The position numbers and the translations under genes were made by a program. From assembly GCA_036172665.1 (NCBI GenBank), contig CM069869.1, forward strand, positions 4,960,001 through 5,024,000: a stretch of DNA of 64,000 bases, read 5' to 3'. The notes under the pieces were generated by a model. That model ran no database searches and was not told where the DNA came from. It worked only from the letters and a program-made list of their open reading frames with translations. Of this stretch, positions 56,371 to 64,000 are shown piece by piece; positions within the stretch are counted from its first letter, which is position 1, and every line of letters begins with the position of its first letter. Source of the stretch: Prosopocoilus inquinatus. Its lineage: Eukaryota > Arthropoda > Insecta > Coleoptera > Lucanidae.

Positions 56371-59323
56371 CTGAATTTTTAAATAGTGACCCTTTGAACT
56401 AAAACTTTTCCCGTAACAGCAAAACAGACCTACGCCGAGAGCCATACATAACTAACAATCTGACGCTCTCTGGGTTGAAGACTGCGATGAAATGACTCTG
56501 GACAAAGGATATTAATATTTGCGAATCCGGCCCAGAGTGCGAATGCATGATAAATGATGCCGGGTGGGCGCGCCTCAATTAATTCCGTCCCGACAAAACC
56601 GAATAACTTCATACGGCCCTGGAACACAAAACGTGTCTGAGTGGTAGTTTCATTTGTAAATGAGACGAGATGAGATTACGCAACTAGAATTACAGTTATT
56701 ATTAAACGGATGATGAATTTTGGACGAAGAAGGCGTGTCACATAAACAAAACCAAGGAAATTACTTGCGTTACTCGTTATCATTAATTATTAAATTAATA
56801 TTTAATGTACGTTTTCCTGAAAAGAAAAAAAAAGAATATTTAAGTTGAAGTCATGATAATAAGAGCAAATGGTGGCTTATGATTTGATTTTGTCGGTATT
56901 ATATTCTTCAGAAATCGCAATGAATTTATAATTACTCGATGATTCCAGGAAATTTTAAGAGATGGGGCTGGAACTACATATGAAGGTCTGAAAAGGTGAA
57001 AAATGTATAAAAGCCGAACCTGGAAGGCAATTTAATCCTTTGGTATATTCATGTTTGGACATAAGAAGAAATTCAATACAAGGGTGGAGTGAATACTTCT
57101 CGACCTATCGTACAGATGGCGATCAGAATATCAAATGGAGTTTATCCTCTGAAGCTTTAATCGGTTAACATATGATCTGTCACTCTGACAACTGTCATAC
57201 ACGAACAAGTTTTTAGCTTGAAGCACGATATAGAGAACACTGGTACGCTCACTCGCCGCCATTTTCAGCTTAAAATTTTGAGCAAGTTGAGTAGTTTGTA
57301 AAAATTCGCTAGATGGCAGAACCGTATCGCGGACTGTCATTTTTATCAAATTCCGCAACCGGTTCTTCTGAGGCTCTCAGAACACATGGGCAGAGATAAA
57401 CAGAGGTCAGTACGCAACAACTGGTTTGAGGTTAAATACTGCATTTTAAATTTTAACTATGAATTTAAAGCGAAGTTGTCAGGCGTAGAAATTTTAATTA
57501 AAGAGGGAACGTATTGGCGAATAATTTGATTCGTTTCCTAATTTAGTTACATTGCAGTCAAAATAGAAAGACTTCTTAGAGTTAAATTTGTATTGAAGCA
57601 AGGAGATTTTAACATAAATATGAACTCATCGTAAGATTGCTATCTAACCTAGAATATCCACCAATCCATCTGGCATTAAACCCCCCTGGTACTGATTAAA
57701 ATGTACTCAATATAACGAGTGGATATAAACTCACAAAAGTACCTATCTAGTAACATCAGTTCTGCATGCAAGTGACACCAAAAGTGTATAAAGTTAAAAC
57801 ACCTAAACGTTACTGCAGCTTGTTTCCTTCAAGTTTGATGACCTTGCAAATTAATTCCATCGAAGCTGAAAATATCAAGTGTTATGTGAGAGGGTCATAA
57901 CCTTCTTTATATTATTTCTAATTTAATAAACATATTGTTTAATCTGATTACATCCCTTAATCCAAGATTACCTTAGGAGTAGCACTTGTCTTCATTTGCA
58001 TCACAAGTTTATCTACGTTTCACTCTGGCTCTTTCAGAAAATAAAATGATTTATTAATCTCGAAGAAATTGATAAAGAACAGTGAAGTAAATAGCATCTT
58101 CGATTCATTTGCACTGGTTGCAGTCAGAGTGCTTGCATCTTGTAATAACACAAGATGTGTTGTGTGTTGATTCAATGCCAGTGAACCAAAAACATTAGTA
58201 GATATTTAAAGCATCATTAAATTTTCAGTTAACCAGAATAAACTGCTGTTAAACCGCTCAGTAAATTTGGGTTACAGATGTAGACTTACGATTCATACCA
58301 TTCATTACGAAATATTAATTATAGATTTTGGAAAGGCTTCAAGAATGAATCAAAATGCAGGTGTCACAATATTAAAGCAACATTTTGTGTGCTTGATACA
58401 TTTTCAAGAAAAAATTGTAAAAAATCGTTGTCAGTGGAAATGAAATCAATCGAAGAACACTGACAGATGATGCTATTCCTCAACTAAATGTATGCTCCTA
58501 CTAAAGCTAATCTCACATCTGCCCTTTCTTCCACCACTACCAAACAGATACAAGAAACAAATAATACCAATAACCTCTGAAAGGTTTGTAAAAATCAAGG
58601 CAAAACGTACTTGCTCGTAACATTAGTAAATATCTTTCTACATCTGTTTGATTGCTTGCTAAATTTGACAGTCGCCATTTATTCTTTATTTCATACACAC
58701 TAACCAAAGTTTGCCATTAATACACACGTAAATACTGAATATACGTCGCCTACAACCGTGCCAACAACACGTAATATAACCTACAGGAGTACATTAATGA
58801 CGTTTAGTGACAGTTCTTCATACATTGGTGTCATCTAGCGGTAAAATTTAAATCACGTAACTAGGCACTACTTTTGACTTCCTCGTTTTGTATGGGGAAG
58901 ATAGGGAAGTGCGCGTACTAGTGTTCTGTATATCGTGGCTTGAAGTAAACAGTTGTCAAACATTTACACAAGGCTCGTATGCAAAAAATAATATAACAAT
59001 TAAGGAAGGCAGCCTCCTAGATATGTATCCTAAGGCGGCGAAGGCCATTTTTCTACAGACGAAAGCGATGCTAACCTTCTAATTGATAACAAAAATGCGT
59101 ATAGGGTCCCCCGAGCTCGCTAAGGCAAAGGAAAGAGTAGAAGTCTTTAAACAGATGATAAAAATTCGAAACGAGGAAGGTATTAGTAGTGTTCGCGCAT
59201 GCGTGAAAACCTTCAAAATCTTTTTTGTGTCCTTATGTTGCAAACATGTCAGTAGCTTGCAAAAAGAAATCAATTCATTTTTCCCGCCATTTTGTTGCAT
59301 CACGCTTTATATACACCACGACT
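56371..59323. other. Unassigned sequence
   Basis: 56400-56630 is a GC-richer patch without a domain. The remainder is AT-rich with only chance frames. A 58165-58200 stretch has short inverted strings around ACACAAGATGTGTTGTGTG. Confidence 0.45.
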
Positions 59324-59349
59324 CGTGTGTGTGTGTGTGTGTGTGTGTG
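59324..59349. repeat. (GT)n microsatellite
   Basis: About 13 GT units. Confidence 0.95.
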
Positions 59350-59785
59350 CCTCCGAAGTGGTAGCATGTTCGCGCGCATTGAGCAGTGCCACTCAGTACC
59401 ATAAGTGCCATCGACCTTGAACAGCTACTGAGAAACTCACTGGTGAGTCCCCCTTATTTAAAATCCCAAACATTTTAACGCAAGCAACTACATAACATGG
59501 TCCTTCAAAAATATAGAATGGATCGCAAAGCTTTGAATTTGGTCGTAAATGGAACCGACCAGGACACCTGGAATAGTCTTCAACTGCTGAAGACTGAGGC
59601 GACTGAGAAAGAGCAGCTATTCTGCAATGGACGAAGAAAGATGGCGGAAACTGGTGGAAAGTGTTCTCTAACAAATCAATAAGAGGATCACCATTCACAG
59701 GCAAACAGCGCGAAGAAGGACAAAACTATACGAAACGAAGAACGTAAGACCTTGTCACAAGCCTCCCGCTTAGATTTCTTTTATA
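59350..59785. other. Unassigned sequence
   Basis: Opposite-strand frames at 59393-59704 and 59497-59682 lack domains. Confidence 0.45.
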
Positions 59786-61127
59786 CCGATGTGAACTTGG
59801 CGTCCAATCAATCCTTTTTTAATAATACAGTGGGTTTGTACCCGTTTGTACCACTTTTTATTTCGTTTGTACCTCAGAAGGTAAAAAAATAAAAAGTAAT
59901 TAAAAAATAAGCGGCGCCCAACTTTTAGATATTTTAATTTCGTCAACGTCAATCCATAGAGAATTGTTTGTACCTCTTTTCATTTCGTTTGTACCTCAAC
60001 GGGAAGCGAAGTATGGCGTTTTTAAAGTTTTGGAAATTACGTTAAAGCTATTGACGCTATTTCTTAAGATATTGGAAAACGACCAAAGGGGCTCGAAAGC
60101 GAATGGTTTGTACTTGTTTGTACCTCTATTTATTTCGTTTGTACCTCAGTGGGAACGAAATGAAAAATTATTAAATAAATAACCGTCGTCCAATTTTTAA
60201 GATATTTTTATTTCGTCAACGCCATTCGATAGAGAATCGTTTGTACCTGTTTGTACCTCTTTTTATTTCGTTTGCACCTCAACAGGAACTCCTATAGAAA
60301 ATATCGTGGAAGCGAGTGTTTTTAGATGACTCACCCTATGAGGAGACCCACTTTCTTTTTGCCCTTATTATTCGTAAAAATAATTGTAACAAACTTTATA
60401 TTTTTAAAACCTCACCAAAACTCAAACTCAAACTGGTTTCGGGCAGTTCACTCTTTCGATTCCGCTGTTTGGTCATAGCCAACTGCGGTTTCCGTTTAAA
60501 ATTAGAAAATTACAGCCTGCCTCGCACAACTGCAGGTGAAATTCCTACAAATTTTCAAAACATCTTGTCAAACAACAGATATTGAGAAAAATGATTTTTC
60601 GGAAAAATTCGTTTTCGGCCGATATTTTCCGAACAAATCGAGATAGCTAACTTTTGTTTTCTCCGCTGAGTTTTTCCCAAAAATGTAGTATTGGGTCGCG
60701 AAAACGGTTTTCTTCTATTCCTATAAATAACTGAGAATCCCAGTAAGACCATCACAAATGGACCGCACTGTGCACCACAGCTGTACACCAAGAGTATTAA
60801 ACTGAAAGGTTACCCAAGTTTGTATATTTGATACGTTGGATGTAGTTTATGCGCGTGGGGAAGATTTGAGGTAAAAAAAAACGCTATACTTCGGTTCCCG
60901 TTGAGGTACAAACGAAATGAAAAGAGGTACAAACAGGTACAAGCGATTCTCTATCGAATGGTGGTAACGAAATTAAAATATCTAAAAGTTGGGGGCCGGT
61001 TATTTTTTTATTTTTTTTACCTTTTGAGGTACAAACGAAATAAAAAGTGGTACAAACGGGTACAAACGGGGTACAAACCCACTGTATTATTAAAAAAAAA
61101 TTGATGAAGTTGGGCGCCAAGTTCACA
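59786..61127. mobile_element. 1.3-kb foldback element with GTTTGTACC subterminal repeats
   Basis: The left end has GATGTGAACTTGGCG, then AATAATACAGTGGGTTTGTA; the right end carries the complements (CAAACCCACTGTATTATT, CGCCAAGTTCACATC). On the left, four blocks at about 59830, 59965, 60105 and 60237 each contain GTTTGTACCTC followed or preceded by TTATTTCGTTTG. The right arm has at least two blocks in inverse orientation (60905-60945, 61028-61075). The middle (60310-60880) has no transposase. The 59964-60182 and 60884-61282 open frames are translations of the repeats. Confidence 0.8.
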
Positions 61128-62479
61128 TCGGTGAAGTGGAAAAAGTGCTGCCAAGTGAATTGAAGGGGGTGGCAAGGACCGATGAAAGTATTAAGGCGGT
61201 CGTAGAGCAGGGCACAGGCCCCTGGTAGCTTGTGGCGACGACGAAGTAATAAGGGACCCAAAGCGTTTTGATTATGATTCATTGTGATTCGGTTTTTTTT
61301 TTTAGCAGATACTTAAGGCTAAATGAAAGGATGAGCTGTAACTTAATCTGCTTATAGCTAAATAAAGAATTATTCCTATCGTGAGGATGAGAAGAGAAGG
61401 CACAAACGAGACTCCTTCCTGGAAGACGTGATGTGAATTATTAGTCTTACCTACGTTTCGTTAATATCTGTCACGAGAAGCCTTCCGCGCCTTCACCATG
61501 TCGCGCAGAAACTGTCGGGGTTGTAGGGGCGTAGGTAGAGCTTTTAAACAATCGGATTATAAAAATTTACCTCCCCATTAAAATTTGCTTAAATTAATTT
61601 CTGGGGGTCGCAGTTTTTCTGCCGGTCTGGATTCCCGGGCTCGACGCTGACGGTGCACGGAGTCGTATAGGGTGGATGTACTCCGGTGCTGTTGCAGAGA
61701 CTTCAGTGACTTTGAGGTGTTTTTGTCGAGGGCTTCTCCAAGGCGTTCGATTAACCGGCTCTAGCGGCGACAGAAGCTAAATGTTGAGAGTCGAAGTCCG
61801 ATGGTGAGGTGATTAAAAGTCCAGGGCAACGGCGACGATATAGTTAAATTGAAGGTCCAAGGGAACTATTCTTGACAAGCGCGTTTTTGAATACGCATTC
61901 GTTAAAAATGCGAACGTGTGTATTCTTGACCGTTTGATTTTCCAAAACGTATGCGTTTTTGATGCGAGTAGACATTACCATTTGTTTTTTTATTATGCGA
62001 GTGCTTGGTCGCTTTCCAGTTTCGAATTTCAAGCACCTGAGATGATCTGAACTGATCTGATCCGAACTACACTTCTGAGATTTCAATGGGAACGCTGCAT
62101 AAGTCATATGAGCGTGATATATGCGTATTCATAGATTCAGATTTAGGTGCGTGAGGGGACGGGTGAAAATAAAAAAAAAATCGGTTCAAGTGCGTTTCGC
62201 ACCCTGCAATTGGAACATTTTGAATAAGTTTGGAGGAGCCCCGAGTAGCTCATTTTGGCAATTGGAAAGCGGCTCTAGTAACTGTAATTAACGTCTAATT
62301 TGTAACAAATTGATTTGACATTTTACATAAAACAGACAATTTTTTACTAAATAAGGCGTATTCTTTTATTCACCAAGGAGCTAAGCGCATTAATTCGAAA
62401 AACTTCAAAGCGTATTTTTATTCATCGTACATTTTGCGATTAAAGTAATCGTGCTGGTCTTTTATTCTTCGATGAGGTA
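61128..62479. other. Unassigned sequence
   Basis: No credible gene. The 61844-62107 minus-strand frame reflects a local low-complexity run of TTTTTGAATACGCATTCG-like words. Confidence 0.45.
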
Positions 62480-62614
62480 ATCGAATACTCATCGGAGTCA
62501 TCTGGTTCTTTATATCGGTCTCTTGGATGCGATTTCAAAGAATTTTTTGACAGTTTCGAAACTACTCTGAGTGAATTCATTTATTCCTACGATAATATAA
62601 TCTGTTTAGGTGAT

Positions 62615-63226
62615 TTGAACATAAATTTATTAAACTTTAATGAATTGCATGTTATTCAATTGTATTCACTTTTTGATGCTTTTGATCTTAAACAAGTTAT
62701 CAAGGAACCTACTCGTGTAACTCGATTTTCCGAATCTATTATTGATGTCATTTTTTTGAATAGCAAACTGGAATGTGCAACTTCAGGTTCTTTTAGCGTA
62801 CAGAACGTATCTGATCACAATCTTGTATTCTGTGATATCAATTTAGTTATACCCTCTACACTTCCTAAGTGTTTGACATATCGCAGTTTCAAATACTTCA
62901 ACTATGATGCATTTCTGTCTGACTTGCAAAATATTCCCTGGTATATTATGCTACGATTAATTCAAATTGATGAAAAGTTAAAATTTTTTAATGATAACTT
63001 AGTATTATTATTTGATGTTCATGCTCCTATATGTACTTCTACCTTCCGGAAGTTTAATCCTCCGTGGTTAACAGATACTCTTCGCGAAATTATGAAATTG
63101 CGTGACGAAGCTTTTAAACGATTTAAAAACACTGGTATTGCAGCGCACAAGGAATATTACAGAACACTTAGAAACTACGCAACTTTTGCAGTTAGGGAAG
63201 AGCAAAAAGCATACATAAAAAGTTAG
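62615..63226 (+). pseudogene. Endonuclease C-terminal half and linker of element C
   Basis: The frame is open upstream of the Met to about 62480. ICLGDLNINLL just before and at the Met is the conserved GDxN block of the endonuclease. IDVIFLNS and VSDHNLVFCDI (the SDH catalytic His motif) follow at residues about 44-77. The NPPWLTDTLREIMKLRDEAFKRF linker block is typical of Jockey/CR1-type elements. The frame stops at TAG 63224-63226, but similar sequence (FSASNSKDQWRSLNKL) continues in the same frame, so the stop is a lesion. The endonuclease would nick target DNA to prime reverse transcription. Confidence 0.8.
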
Positions 63227-64000
63227 TTCAGTGCTTCCAACTCTAAAGATCAGTGGAGATCTTTAAACAAATTAGTTCTAAATAAAACGTCATATTCGTT
63301 ACCCGACTTTTTTGACAATCCCAATGATTTGAATAGTTTCTTTGTGAACATAGAAAGTGCTAATAATCCTCAAAAGCAAAATACGATTAATTATATCAAA
63401 ACTCTCTTCATCCTAATTTAGACAAAAAAATTGAGTTGCTTCAGTACTTGATATTGAACAAATCTTAAACGGCATAGGCAGCAATGCAATAAGTTCTGAT
63501 GGTCTAAGGCCCGGTTTCACCATCACAGTTTAACTTTAAGCTCCGTTTTATTCCTATGGAAACAATTTTATCTCTGCAATTGTTACCATGGGAATAAAGC
63601 GAAGTTTAAAGTCAAACTGTGATGGTGAAACCGGGCCTAAGTATTAAACTTATTAATTTATGTTGTCCATTCATTTTACCTTATATAACTCACATAGTAA
63701 ACTTTTGTTTAGAAAATAATGTTTTTCCTTCTTGCTGGAAGGAAGCGTTAATTATTCTTTATTGCCAAAATTACTAAATCAACTGAATTCAAAGACTTGC
63801 GACCCATTAGTATTTTGGCTGTCATTTCCAAAGTATTAGAGAAGATTGTAGATAGACAAATAAGACAGTTCTTGAATCTGTACAATATCTTGTCTCCTTA
63901 CCAATCTGGCTTTCGGCCCGGCCACAGTTGTTGTACTACTTTGTTAGGTGTTATTGATGATGTAATCAGTTCTATTGATAAGAAATGTTCTTGCCTTATG
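63227..64000 (+). pseudogene. Linker and N-terminal reverse transcriptase of element C, broken
   Basis: The translation resumes in pieces: DQWRSLNKLV after 63250, SSDGL before and SIKLINLCCPFILP after the MITE, and then LRPISILAVISKVLEKIVDRQI with SPYQSGFRPGHSC to the window end. At least two frame changes lie between 63400 and 63780. The catalytic YxDD box would be beyond 64000. Confidence 0.8.
63508..63637. mobile_element. Foldback MITE, GGCCCGGTTT family, inside element C
   Basis: It begins GGCCCGGTTTCACCATCACA and ends with its exact complement. TAA occurs at 63505-63507 and 63638-63640. Removing the element plus one TAA keeps the RT reading frame across the junction, confirming that it is an insertion. 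It is close to 45694-45822 with few differences. Confidence 0.92.

Larger units (their letters stand above)
62480..64000 (+). mobile_element. Non-LTR retrotransposon C, runs off the window
   Basis: The plus strand carries the C-terminal half of an AP-type endonuclease, a linker, and the start of a reverse transcriptase in the standard Jockey/CR1 order. The start near 62480 is a 5' truncation judged by where similarity to an endonuclease begins. A 130-bp MITE interrupts it at 63508-63637. The element continues past 64000. Confidence 0.8.

Noticed and set aside
59964..60182. ORF with repeated FVPLFISFVPQ peptide
   Set aside because: Translation of the GTTTGTACC subterminal repeats of the foldback element.

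Overview
The window looks like insect nuclear DNA: an AT-rich background, no bacterial-style genes, BEL/Pao and Ty3/Gypsy retrotransposons, decayed Jockey/CR1-type non-LTR retrotransposons, tRNA-derived SINE-like repeats and many small inverted-repeat DNA elements. The host group cannot be fixed from sequence alone; a beetle or another large-genome insect is a guess. I found no host protein-coding gene I can defend, and no rRNA, true tRNA or CRISPR array. Nearly all convincing coding capacity belongs to transposable elements.

Layout. 1-5.5 kb: background, a possible solo LTR (1832-2155), a minus-strand non-LTR reverse-transcriptase pseudogene with an (AAT)n tail (2431-4327), and an 817-bp inverted-repeat element with a 10-bp target duplication (4616-5432). 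5.5-21.8 kb: mostly unassigned sequence with several MITEs, a second non-LTR relic (11721-12620), hairpins and short tandem arrays. 21.8-34.3 kb: a minus-strand BEL/Pao element (21799-34280, 5-bp duplication CAACT) carrying a plus-strand Ty3/Gypsy element (24379-30960, 4-bp duplication ATAT) inside its pol gene. 34.3-62.4 kb: SINE-like repeats, non-autonomous DNA transposons, two long foldback structures, a duplicated unknown repeat (51.4-52.3 and 55.4-56.4 kb) and minisatellites. 62.5-64 kb: a third non-LTR element, plus strand, running off the window and interrupted by a MITE.

The Gypsy element is the highlight. Its LTRs are 325 bp each and differ at one position that I can see. Gag begins with a SAP-like motif, continues with an 11-residue (hendecad) coiled-coil array and ends in a CCHC knuckle. 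Gag and pol are joined by a clear -1 frameshift signal: heptamer GTTAAAC, a 5-nt spacer, then a 7-bp GC stem. Pol has protease, RT, RNase H and a DD35E integrase with a GPY/F motif. Fused after the integrase are a macrodomain resembling the TARG1/OARD1 ADP-ribosyl-hydrolase type and a CCCH zinc finger; the ORF then reads into the 3' LTR. This copy has one in-frame stop inside the integrase zinc-binding region. A retrotransposon with SAP, macrodomain and CCCH modules is the best candidate here for a little-described system.

The BEL element has near-identical 180/179-bp LTRs but several ORF breaks, so it is either a recently copied defective element or affected by assembly indels. At least six foldback MITEs of several families share a 3-bp TTA/TAA target duplication, which points to PIF/Harbinger-type mobilisation.
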